A stretch of DNA of 64,000 nt from Silene conica (taxonomy: Eukaryota; Streptophyta; Magnoliopsida; Caryophyllales; Caryophyllaceae), in the NCBI GenBank assembly GCA_029255685.2, contig CM055315.2, positions 70,957,681 through 71,021,680 on the forward strand, in the 5' to 3' direction. The translations under genes were made by a program, and so were the position numbers. Within the stretch, counting starts at the first letter, position 1; each line of letters starts with the position of its first letter. The notes below the pieces were generated by a model. It was not told the DNA's origin. It ran no database searches and worked only from the letters and a program-made list of their open reading frames with translations. Of the stretch, positions 31,744-41,829 are shown piece after piece.

Positions 31744-32587
31744 TGATACGTGCCTATTTTATGCATTTTATTTATTCCTTTGGCACGTATTTTCTTATAT
31801 TTTCGTGACTTTTGGTTGCTATTTCTCCCGAAACGGTTTACTTTGGCATTTCTATATTTTAAATGTAGGAATACGCGGAAGTGAGCAAAACTGAACTTTA
31901 TTTGCCTTTCGGAAGCTGTTTTGAGTGATAATGCGGAGCAAGGATCCGGATTGTGCACCCGAGTGTTGTTATTGGGCCAGATTCAAGCTGGTACGAACAA
32001 GAAGCGGTCGACCGACCCATCAGAGAGGTCGACCGACCTAAGCCCAAATCTCGGAAAAGCCCAGCATCGATAGAAGCGGTCGACCGACCCGCAGAGGAAG
32101 TCGACCGACCCAGGAGCTGTACCCGCGACTTCTGTTTCGTGTTTTACTTACCTAATCTTGTAATTAGAACTTATTTAAGAAGACCTAAACTCTAAAATTA
32201 GGTCAAGCAATTTTATTAGACAAGCAATTTTATGTTAGACAAGCATTCCATGTTATTCAAGACTCCATAGTTTAGAAAGAGATTTTATTCCAAGTTTTCA
32301 TCTTTTGTTCTTAATTCCAATCAAGTTGTAAGTTTGCTACAATTAATCTTCCCTTTTAATTTAATCTTGTTGTTCATCTTATTGTTGTTTCTTAATTCAT
32401 GTTTTCCCTTTTATTGTCATCTTTAATTATGTTAATTCCTTTGATGTTCTTAGTTATTGTTAGTTTCATAATTAAAAGTATGCATAGCTAATTCTTGTGA
32501 TTAGGAATTAGGGGAACCATGGTAAAGACTTGATTTTGATAAGTTTAATGATTGAATTACCAATCCCCCATTGTTGTTGGTGAACTA
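31744..32587 (+). repeat. Athila 5' LTR, first part
   Basis: It matches 51222-52065 closely. The remainder of this LTR is at 41223-41657, separated by the copia insertion. The two parts total 1,279 bp, exactly the 3' LTR length. Confidence 0.95.
32006..32110 (+). repeat. Two GGTCGACCGACC motif pairs in the Athila 5' LTR
   Basis: 12-mers begin at 32006, 32027, 32078 and 32099. Each pair is a 12-bp motif, a 9-bp spacer (CATCAGAGA, then CGCAGAGGA) and a second 12-bp motif, that is 21 bp start to start. Confidence 0.95.
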
Positions 32588-33667
32588 TGTGGGGAATAAA
32601 GCATGTATTCGCCCCAAACTTGCAGGATTATAATGAAACATACAATTGTGATTATTGTCATAAGTTAATAAAAAGCATGAAAAAGAAATCAACCTTGGGT
32701 CCTTGCTTGAATAGGCCTAAGAACAGGAATTAAAGTAAATTCCCTCCTATAACTTGCACCCAAGACTTTGTTTGAGATGATGCCGCGTGTGCTAGAAAGT
32801 ACTCTCCAATTGCCTTGCAATATGGGGAGAGTTATTGAGGTTTTAGATGTGAGATCTGAGTTTTGGGAGAAGAATGTTCTCAAAACCCTAATTATTCTTG
32901 AGATCTGTTTTTAATCAGTAAAACAATCAGTAGTCTCACAAAAGGAGAAGTTCTCTCCTTTTGTAATACTTGGCCGGTCGAGATTGGTCTTGGGTAGGAG
33001 TGGGCTTTCCACTCTTACCTTATTCCAATGCATGATTCGACCCATTTTGCTAAAATATAATTTGCGGGTATTTATTATAAATCGCACACATGTTATCAGA
33101 TATTAATACAGTCGATATATTAATAATGGTCTGATAAAATACGATATTGTATAATTGGCCAAATTAATATAACTGTTTATATTAATACGCAAATTCAATA
33201 TTTAATTAAATATAACTGCTTGTATTTAATTTTACGAATTAATCATGTAATCCGCATTAGCTAAAATTATTTAATCCGTATTAAATAATAATCTCAACAT
33301 CTCATTGACTAATTTAATAGTCAATACCTCTGACTAACTGTTTAGTCGTATTCGGCATAAATGTGACTGTATTTTCATACCTTCACATCTCTCAAACGTG
33401 TCCTATAGGTGTGACGTGTAGGGACCAGTTGATCACCGCCATCCGTATGACAATAACGTCAAACTTATCTAGCAAGCCAACCGTTATTGATAAACGTGGA
33501 TCAACTGGTAATAATACAAAAGTATGCCCTTGTGATCCTTTAAGAGATTTAGTAAGTCATTGTACTAACTGTCAAGGACACCAGCCCCAACAATCTCCCA
33601 CTTGTCCGTACAAGGGTATGTGCAATGACGTTATCACACTACATGTGGAGGACACAAGTCTCCAACA
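32588..33667 (-). repeat. Copia 3' LTR (element on minus strand)
   Basis: This is nearly identical to 40139-41217. Being on the side of the RNase H end of the polyprotein, it is the 3' LTR. Confidence 0.93.
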
Positions 33668-34455
33668 AACTCCCACTTGTCCGTACAAGTGTAGGTGCGA
33701 TAACCGAATCTCATATCCTTTTAAAATTTCTCCCACTCAATGTAAGACAATTTGCAAATCCGCATTCGCAAAGGTCGTATCTCACAAGCGATCTGTATCA
33801 AGAGTGCTTTCCCCGACTAGAGAGTAACTTAACTGATAAAACGAATCTGTATTCGAGCATGGCCATGCATTTCAGTTACTACTCCTCGAGTGGCCCTGAG
33901 AAATGATAAAATCCTGATAAGGGTTTGGATATTTCCCTCAACTCGAATCCTGCCGATATCGCGCAGCATGAAATAACCCAGAAAAAATCCTCTTGGCCCC
34001 TGTTACGGTGACCGTGGGAAAGAAACCAAAGTTACCCAAAATCTGCCTTAATCTCAAGAGACAGTTGAAAGTCAAAAGACTCGACTCTAAGGAACACTAT
34101 GGAGGTCCTATCCACGACCCGGCACCCAATGTTATAAAACATTTAGGACTCCATAACGTTGTCACGGGGTGTCCTACGAGATATCCATATAACTCGTCTT
34201 TGTGATTGGTCAGTCAGCCGCGTGACTTATGGCTCGTTGAACCCACCATCAACCAACGTCACAAAATGATTACCTGAGTTATCAGCTCAAGTGGGTAATC
34301 AAGGACCAAAACGATGTAATGTTAATCAGTTCACTTTGTGGTGTTCAAAATTGGCGTACAATTCCACATGAAAAACAAAACATTTTATATCATAACAATA
34401 AGGTTGAATAGAGTACACGAGAAAATGAATTATTACATGAATTCATAAAAGAGTA
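33668..34455 (-). other. Copia 3' untranslated region
   Basis: This lies between the polyprotein stop and the 3' LTR. A purine-rich tract on the minus strand (GTGGGAGTT) directly abuts the LTR. No other coding sequence is supported. Confidence 0.6.
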
Positions 34456-37400
34456 CTACAACTTAGGAACACATCTAATTCCCATGGAATGAATGTGTCC
34501 TTCATGCTTATCACGTGGTAATGCTTTTGTGAGAGGATCAGCTATGTTGTCATCCGTAGCGATCTTATCAATAAATATCTCCTTTTGCTCCACGTAATCT
34601 CTGATTAGATGAGCTTTCCGTTGTACATGCCTAGCCTTGTTGCTAGACTTATGCTGCTTAGCTTGGAAGATGGCACCTTTATTATCACAATAAACGGTGA
34701 TTGGGTCATTCGAACTAGGCACTACTGATAGTCCTTGTAAGAATTGACGCATCCATATTGCTTCCTTAGCTGCTTCCGAGGCGGCATAGTACTCGGACTC
34801 AGTCGTAGAATCTGCTGTAACACTCTGTTTAGAACTTTTCCAGCTGACAGCAGCGCCATTATGAGTAAAAACGAATCCAGACTGAGATTTCGAGTCATCT
34901 CGATCCGTTTGGAAGCTAGCATATGCGTAACCCGTGGCGCAGAGCGTCGAGTCGCCTCCGTAAGTCAATCCCCAATCTTTAGTCCTCCGTAGGTACTTAA
35001 GAATGTTTTTCACGGCCATCCAGTGTTGTTCACCTGGATGAGCTTGGAATCGACTTGTCATACTCAATGCATATGCAACGTCAGGACGTGTGCATATCAT
35101 GGCATACATGATCGATCCTATTGCCGAAGCATAAGGAATCCGACTCATGCGCTCTTTCTCTTCCAATGCTTTAGCTTCTTGAGACTTGCTCAAGTGAAGC
35201 CCAGTAGTCATAGGAAGGAACCCTTTCTTGGAGTTCGTCATGCTGAATCTCTCTAGAATCTTATCTATGTAAGACTCCTGACTGAGAGACAACATCCGTC
35301 GTGATCTATCCCTGTAGATACGGATGCCCAAAATTCGTTGTGCCTCTCCCAGATCTTTCATCTGGAAATGGTTTTTCAACCATGCTTTAACCGAAGATAA
35401 GAGAGGTATGTCATTCCCAATCAAGATTATGTCGTCGACATACAGTACTAGGAAGACAATCTTGCTCCCACTCGACTTGATATAGAGACATGGTTCCTCG
35501 ACTGATCGAACGAATCCATTCTCTTTTATCACTTGGTCGAAGCGATGATTCCAACTCCGCGATGCTTGCTTAAGTCCATAGATGGAACGCTTAAGCTTGC
35601 AAACTTTCTTAGGATGTTCTGGATCAATAAAACCCTCGGGTTGTACCATGTACAACTCTTCCTCCAAATAACCGTTTAAGAAGGCGGTTTTAACGTCCAT
35701 TTGCCATATTTCATAGTCATGAAATGCGGCTATCGCTAAGATAATCCGAATGGAACGTAGCATGACTACTGGTGCAAAGATCTCATCGTAGTGCAAGCCT
35801 GGCACTTGGGTGAAACCTTTAGCAACTAGTCTTGCCTTATGGATGTCTTGTTTACCTTCCACGGCATGCTTTATCTTGTAAAGCCATTTGCATTGAAGGG
35901 GACGCACCTTTGCAGGTAGGTCCACAAGATCCCACACGTTGTTCTCATACATGGAGTCCATCTCGGATTGCATGGCATCTAGCCATAGCTTTGAGTCAGA
36001 ACTGGTCATGGCACCTTTATAGGTTGAGGGTTCATTACCCTCTAGGAGTAAGACGCCATCCATATCATGTTCCTCGACCATACCAATGTATCTGTCCGGA
36101 GGAATGGAGACTCTTCCCGACCTCCTAGGTTCCTCAAGAATATCTACCGCAGCCTCGGTTGAAGGAACTGTTTCCTCCAATGGTTCATCGGCAGTTGGTT
36201 CTTGTACCTCCGATAACTCGAAGGTTCTATTACTCGACTTGTTCTCGAGAAATTCTTTCTCTAAGAACGTCGCACTAGCCGCAACAAAAACACGTTGTTC
36301 GGTTGGCGAGTAGAAGTAATGACCAAAATTTCCCTTTGGATAGCCTATAAAGTATGTCTTGACCGATCGCGGGCCGAGCTTATCCTCGTGTCTCCACTTG
36401 ACATAAGCCTCGCAGCCCCAAACCCGAATAAAGGACAAGTTAGGGACCGTTCCCTTCCATAGTTCATATGGAGTCTTGTCAACAGCTTTAGACGGACTTC
36501 GGTTAAGTATTAGAGCGGCCGACAAAAGAGCATAGCCCCATAATGAATCAGGCACAACGGTGTGACTCATCATGGATCGAACCATATCAAGTAAAGTCCG
36601 ATTTCTCCGTTCGGACACACCATTTAATTGTGGTGTTCCAGGTGGAGTCAACTGTAGCACGATGCCACAGTCTTTAAAGTGTTGATCAAACTCGTGTGAA
36701 AGATACTCACCACCACGATCAGAACGTAGTGCTTTAATCTTTCTACCCAGCTGGTTCTGTACCCGATTTTGGTATTCTTTGAACTTGTCAAAGGATTCAC
36801 TTTTATGGTTCATTAAGTAGACATAGCCAAATCTACTCAAATCATCCGTGGAAGTGATGAAATACCTATAGCCTTCTCGTGCATTGATCGACATAGGGCC
36901 ACATACGTCCGTATGTATGAGTCCTAATAGGTCGGCAGCGCGCATTCCAACACCTTTGAAGGAAATACGAGTCATCTTACCGATGAGACATGATTCACAC
37001 GTGCCATATGATTCGAAATCAAAGAGCGAGATAGCTCCATCCTGTATGAGCTGTTTCACGCGTTTCTCATTTATGTGTCCCATTCGACAATGCCATAGGT
37101 AAGTTTGATCTTTGTCACCTACCTTTAATCTCTTATTATTCACATGTAATATTTCGGTGGTTTGATCTAAAACATAAATTCCATTCATGGAAACTGCCTT
37201 GCCATAAATCATATTGTGTAAGGAGAAAATACAGTTATTATTCTCTATTACAAATGAAAAACCGAGTTTGTCAAGCGCAGAAACTGAAATAATGTTTTTG
37301 GACAAACAAGGAACATAATAACAGTTATATAAAGATAACTCGAATCCACTTGGAAGCTGGATCACGTATGTTCCCCTCGAGATTGCAGCAACACGTGCTC

Positions 37401-38487
37401 CATTCCCGACACGCAGGTCAACCTCACCCTTGATTAGGGGTTCTTGGTTTCGGAGGCCCTGCACATGATTACATAGATGAGAACCACAACCAGTATCTAG
37501 TACCCAAGTTCCGTAACTTGCATGGTTAATCTCAATCATGTGAATAAAAGAAGAAGAAGACATACTAACAGGAGTAACACGGCCTGCCTTAATGTCCTCA
37601 CGATACACGGGGCATGAACGCCTCCAATGCCCAGTCTTGTGGCAATGGTGACATTCCATGTTTGTATCCTTGCTCTTTGTTTTGCCTTGTGAGTTGCTCG
37701 ACTCACCTTGCCCACTCTTAGTAAATCCTGACCTCTTAAACTTGGGCTTGCCTACTGTTAGGTCGCCCTGAGCTTTAGCTTTACCCTTACCCTTTCCCTT
37801 ACTGGAAATCATGAGAACATCTTGCTTCACGCTCCCACTTAATTTCAGATCCTTCTCGGTCTGTACGAGAAGGGAGTGGAGCTCATGAGGAGTCTTCTTC
37901 ATGTCATTCATGTAATAGTTGGCCCTAAAGAGGGCGAACCCATCATGAAGTGAATGAAGCATTCGATCAACGATTATGTTCTCACTGATCTTGCAGTTTA
38001 GGGCCTCCAGTTTCTCGATATTCTCAATCATGTGAAGAATATGTGGGCTAACAGCTTGGCCCTTCTGGAGTTTCGCCTCAAAGAAGCGACAGGTATGCTC
38101 ATAAGAAACGATTCTCGGAGCCTTTGAGAATTCGTTAGTGAGCGTGGTGAAAATCTTGTTTGCACCATGGGTTATGAAGCGTCTTTGCAAATTGGATTCC
38201 ATTGCATAGATGAGTACGTTCTTTATCGCACCCGCTTCCATGACGAAGTCGCTATGAGCGCGAACTTCGTTAGCTCTAGCTCCAGTTCCTGGGTGTGCCG
38301 GAATTGGCTCAGTTAAATACTTAAGCTTTCCGTCAGCAATGGCAGCATTCCGTAGTGCTGCCTCCCAGTCAGAGAAGTTTGACCCATCATTCCTCAGTCT
38401 AGTGGACTGATTCATGGAGTCCATGAAGGCTTTTAGCCAGGATTCACGTGCTAGCTTGACACTTGGCATTGGGTCTTCACCAGCCAT
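34456..38487 (-). CDS. Copia gag-pol polyprotein (1,343 residues), open throughout
   Basis: The frame is uninterrupted and has the copia order. Gag is about residues 1-275, with a CCHC zinc knuckle at 279-292 (CHHCHKTGHWRRSC). Aspartic protease has DTGCGSH at 331. The GAG-pre-integrase zinc-binding segment is about 465-500. Integrase has D527, D590 and E626, a DD35E arrangement. Reverse transcriptase is about 850-1100 with the YVDD box at 1016-1019. RNase H is near the C-terminus (TESEYYAASEAAKEA). It is a copia-type element related to Tnt1-like families; I do not assign a finer lineage. All key motifs I checked are present, so the copy looks whole. Confidence 0.95.
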   Translation of the reverse strand: MAGEDPMPSVKLARESWLKAFMDSMNQSTRLRNDGSNFSDWEAALRNAAIADGKLKYLTEPIPAHPGTGARANEVRAHSDFVMEAGAIKNVLIYAMESNLQRRFITHGANKIFTTLTNEFSKAPRIVSYEHTCRFFEAKLQKGQAVSPHILHMIENIEKLEALNCKISENIIVDRMLHSLHDGFALFRANYYMNDMKKTPHELHSLLVQTEKDLKLSGSVKQDVLMISSKGKGKGKAKAQGDLTVGKPKFKRSGFTKSGQGESSNSQGKTKSKDTNMECHHCHKTGHWRRSCPVYREDIKAGRVTPVSMSSSSFIHMIEINHASYGTWVLDTGCGSHLCNHVQGLRNQEPLIKGEVDLRVGNGARVAAISRGTYVIQLPSGFELSLYNCYYVPCLSKNIISVSALDKLGFSFVIENNNCIFSLHNMIYGKAVSMNGIYVLDQTTEILHVNNKRLKVGDKDQTYLWHCRMGHINEKRVKQLIQDGAISLFDFESYGTCESCLIGKMTRISFKGVGMRAADLLGLIHTDVCGPMSINAREGYRYFITSTDDLSRFGYVYLMNHKSESFDKFKEYQNRVQNQLGRKIKALRSDRGGEYLSHEFDQHFKDCGIVLQLTPPGTPQLNGVSERRNRTLLDMVRSMMSHTVVPDSLWGYALLSAALILNRSPSKAVDKTPYELWKGTVPNLSFIRVWGCEAYVKWRHEDKLGPRSVKTYFIGYPKGNFGHYFYSPTEQRVFVAASATFLEKEFLENKSSNRTFELSEVQEPTADEPLEETVPSTEAAVDILEEPRRSGRVSIPPDRYIGMVEEHDMDGVLLLEGNEPSTYKGAMTSSDSKLWLDAMQSEMDSMYENNVWDLVDLPAKVRPLQCKWLYKIKHAVEGKQDIHKARLVAKGFTQVPGLHYDEIFAPVVMLRSIRIILAIAAFHDYEIWQMDVKTAFLNGYLEEELYMVQPEGFIDPEHPKKVCKLKRSIYGLKQASRSWNHRFDQVIKENGFVRSVEEPCLYIKSSGSKIVFLVLYVDDIILIGNDIPLLSSVKAWLKNHFQMKDLGEAQRILGIRIYRDRSRRMLSLSQESYIDKILERFSMTNSKKGFLPMTTGLHLSKSQEAKALEEKERMSRIPYASAIGSIMYAMICTRPDVAYALSMTSRFQAHPGEQHWMAVKNILKYLRRTKDWGLTYGGDSTLCATGYAYASFQTDRDDSKSQSGFVFTHNGAAVSWKSSKQSVTADSTTESEYYAASEAAKEAIWMRQFLQGLSVVPSSNDPITVYCDNKGAIFQAKQHKSSNKARHVQRKAHLIRDYVEQKEIFIDKIATDDNIADPLTKALPRDKHEGHIHSMGIRCVPKL

Positions 38488-39834
38488 TTAGTTATACAGC
38501 AGTTTAATTGAACGTGTTCTAGACTGAAAAGAAGATAAAACAAAACCATATAAGCAACTCATTGTTGTGATTTAAGTCTATATTAAATTGAATTTAAACT
38601 CGTAGACTCATGCATTTATATAATTGATCTCCCTCAAGAATTATATAAATGATCCCAAGACTCAATTTCCGTATATTGATAAGCCCACAGTTTGGCTAAT
38701 TCCACCGTTGGAACTCTTGGTCGATAGATTTCCGTAAATCCTATCTATTAGTCCATCTCAGTCACTGGATATTATCGAGTAACCATGATGTTGAGATAAA
38801 ATAAATCATCTGTTCCCACTTACCCGACGTAGAAGGGGTCATATTATGCCTACCGACGAAGAAGGGATTCATGGGAGGCTGATTTATAAAGACTATTCTC
38901 AATTTTTGGTTATACGAGGAAGACCCCATCGACTTATATTTATTCATATTAAGTGAACTAAAATCTAGCATATTCGTGAATGAATGAAATAAAGTGATGG
39001 CTTTGCAATTGACATGTGACATCTGTATTGTCACAGAAAACTAACGCGTAACCTCTACATGAGTCAGTTTTCAGGCATGTAATAGGTGGTTTGATTTTAG
39101 GCGGAATATGATGCAAGCTATTATCGATGAAAGCATAAAATAAATGCGATAAACGTAAATAAAAGTCCTAGTGTGGCCTATCCTACCAAAATAAACATAA
39201 AACAACTTGGAATCCACCGTTGGACCCTAGAAGCTTGTCTTGATGTTCCATCTTGGTCCTTGCAGCGGGAGTGAGCATCCGGTCTCCGTCTTTGGTCTTC
39301 ACAAAATTACTAATTTAAATTACAAATATAATCCTATTTACATTCTAATTTAAATACAAAAGTAATTACATGGCAAAAACCCAAAACGGAGATTCAAGAT
39401 CTCAAAATTACAAGCAAGACTGTGTTCCACATTACGGTAACACAATCTACTAAGGCCACACTAAGTTACAACCGTTTGCAAAAATTAAATACGTTATTGA
39501 AAGCATTCAAGGCATTCACAAGACGATAAATAAAATGCATCAACTTAATAAAATTCATACATGACATAATACTGTTATTATGATTAACAAATTTTTACCA
39601 AACCACCTTTTAGGATTAAAATTATGTGATTATACCGTTTTAACCACTTTAATTTTAATAAGTTTATAATCCTATTATTTTAAACCGTTTTAAAATAATA
39701 TGTATCAAACGAGGGTGAACCGTTTCACAAAATTAATAATATACTATTTCCGTATATAGTATATTAATAAAGGCCATGTGAAAATAAAACATGTTATTTT
39801 CGGAAAATAAAAAAAACGAGTCTGTTACAGGGGT

Positions 39835-40050
39835 GGTCCACCGACCAAATAAACAGGTCTACCGACCACCTGACGAAAAAGATTTTTTTTTTTTTTTTTT
39901 TTAAAGCAGAATGGTCGACCGACCCGAAAAAACAGGTCGACCGACCACGAAACCGAGTTTCTGAACACGATTTCTCACAAAAGATAAATTGTCGAAACAG
40001 AGAAACACGCAGGAGGCGGTCGACCGACCGCAACGGGGGGTCGATCGACC
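39835..40050. repeat. Three GGTCGACCGACC-type motif pairs in the copia 5' untranslated region
   Basis: Pairs begin at 39835/39856 (GGTCCACCGACC and GGTCTACCGACC), 39913/39935, and 40018/40039 (GGTCGACCGACC and GGTCGATCGACC). The first and third are exactly 21 bp apart, the second 22 bp with an A-run in its spacer. They lie between the primer-binding site and gag. Confidence 0.93.
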
Positions 40051-40118
40051 GACTTAGCGGCAGAAGACGATTTTTCAGGTTTTAAAACTTACGAAAAACA
40101 CAAAGGTAAAATTTTCAT

Positions 40119-40138
40119 GGGCTGGCTCTGATACCACT
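40119..40138 (-). promoter_or_regulatory. Copia primer-binding site
   Basis: On the minus strand the bases next to the LTR read TGGTATCAGAGCCAGC, complementary to the 3' end of initiator tRNA-Met, the usual copia primer. It fixes the 40139-41217 repeat as the 5' LTR. Confidence 0.9.
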
Positions 40139-41217
40139 TGTGGGGAATAAAGCATGTATTCGCCCCAAACTTGCAGGATTATAATGAAACATACAATTGT
40201 GATTATTGTCATAAGTTAATAAAAAGCATGAAAAAGAAATCAACCTTGGGTCCTTGCTTGAATAGGCCTAAGAACAGGAATTAAAGTAAATTCACTCCTA
40301 TAACTTGCACCCAAGACTTTGTTTGAGATGATGCCGCATGTGCTAGAAAGTACTCTCCAATTGCCTTGCAATATGGGGAGAGTTATTGAGGTTTTAGATG
40401 TGAGATCTGAGTTTTGGGAGAAGAATGTTCTCAAAACCCTAATTATTCTTGAGATCTGTTTTTAATCAGTAAAACAATCAGTAGTCTCACAAAAGGAGAA
40501 GTTCTCTCCTTTTGTAATACTTGGCCGACCGAGATTGGTCTTGGGTAGGAGTGGGCTTTCCACTCTTACCTTATTCCAATGCATGATTCGACCCATTTTG
40601 CTAAAATATAATTTGCGGGTATTTATTATAAATCGCACACATGTTATCAGATATTAATACAGTCGATATATTAATAATGGTATGATAAAATACGATATTG
40701 TATAATCGGCCAAATTAATATAACTGTTTATATTAATACGCAAATTCAATATTTAATTAAATATAACTGCTTGTATTTAATTTTACGAATTAATCATGTA
40801 ATCCGCATTAGCTAAAATTATTTAATCCGTATTAAATAATAATCTCAACATCTCATTGACTAATTTAATAGTCAATACCTCTGACTAACTGTTTAGTCGT
40901 ATTCGGCATAAATGTGACTGTATTTTCATACCTTCACATCTCTCAAACGTGTCCTATAGGTGTGACGTATAGGACCAGTTGATCACCACCATCCGTATGA
41001 CAATAACGTCAAACTTATCTAGCAAGCCAACCGTTATTGATAAACGTGGATCAACTGGTAATAATACAAAAGTATGCCCTTGTGATCCTTTAAGAGATTT
41101 AGTAAGTCATTGTACTAACTGTCAAGGACACCAGCCCCAACAATCTCCCACTTGTCCGTACAAGGGTATGTGCAATGACGTTATCACACTACATGTGGAG
41201 GACACAAGTCTCCAACA
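40139..41217 (-). repeat. Copia 5' LTR (element on minus strand)
   Basis: It is about 1,079 bp long and pairs with 32588-33667. It abuts the primer-binding site on one side and the AACTA target duplication on the other. Confidence 0.93.
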
Positions 41218-41222
41218 AACTA

Positions 41223-41657
41223 ATCCTTAGGATTGAAAGATTATTAGGATTAGTTTAACAACAACTCTGGGATTGCCCTTGAACGAAAGTTTAGTGCTTT
41301 TCTAGGAACCCTAAGACCGTAAGGATTGGGTAGAATATTGACCTAAAGGTTTATTCTTTGTTCCTTGGGATTGTGTTATTTGGTTATTTTACCTTTCATT
41401 GACTTGTTTTAACCATGGGGAACCAAAGTTCCTAATCTCCTTTTTACTTTGTTTTATTTCTCTTGTTTATTTTGTCCTTTTAGTTATTAGTTTAAATCTC
41501 AAATCAACCCCCCCTTTTTGGTTACTTGTAATAGACTTTAAATTCACAAACATAATTAAACTTGTCTCCTTGTGCTTCGACCCTTGACTTATCCTATCTA
41601 AGTTTAAGCTGAGGTTTTATAAATCTTATCTTTGGCACCCCTCAACGACGGGTGTCA
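41223..41657 (+). repeat. Athila 5' LTR, second part
   Basis: It continues the LTR interrupted at 32587 and ends GACGGGTGTCA. It aligns to 52066-52500. Confidence 0.95.
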
Positions 41658-41662
41658 AACTT

Positions 41663-41680
41663 TGGCGCCGTTGCCGGGGA
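41663..41680 (+). promoter_or_regulatory. Athila primer-binding site (tRNA-Asp type)
   Basis: TGGCGCCGTTGCCGGGGA is complementary to the 3' end of tRNA-Asp, the primer characteristic of the Athila group. It lies five bases after the LTR. Confidence 0.9.
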
Positions 41681-41829
41681 GACGGTATAATTTTGTTTGT
41701 TAATTTTTAGTTTATTTTTCTTGTCTTAAGGAACTTAGGTTCCTTAAGACCGTTACTTACCTTTTTTTCTAGTTTTGCTTTAGAAGACAGGTTTTAGAGA
41801 GGAAGGCTTGAGTACTCTCTTGTTTAGAT

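Larger units (their letters stand above)
32588..41217 (-). mobile_element. Ty1/copia retrotransposon nested in the Athila 5' LTR, looks whole
   Basis: The LTRs are 32588-33667 and 40139-41217 (about 1,080 bp; on the plus strand TGTGGGGAAT at one end and TCTCCAACA at the other). They differ at about nine positions (0.8%). The 5-bp target duplication AACTA is perfect (32583-32587 and 41218-41222). The coding strand is minus: the primer-binding site lies beside the 40139 LTR, and a purine-rich tract (AAGTGGGAGTT on minus) lies beside the other LTR. A single gag-pol frame of 1,343 codons fills 34456-38487. It is the youngest large element here by position, being inside another young element. Confidence 0.96.

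Noticed and set aside
35832-36128. Plus-strand reading frames opposite the copia polyprotein
   Set aside because: They are mirror frames of the conserved gag-pol coding strand with no independent evidence.
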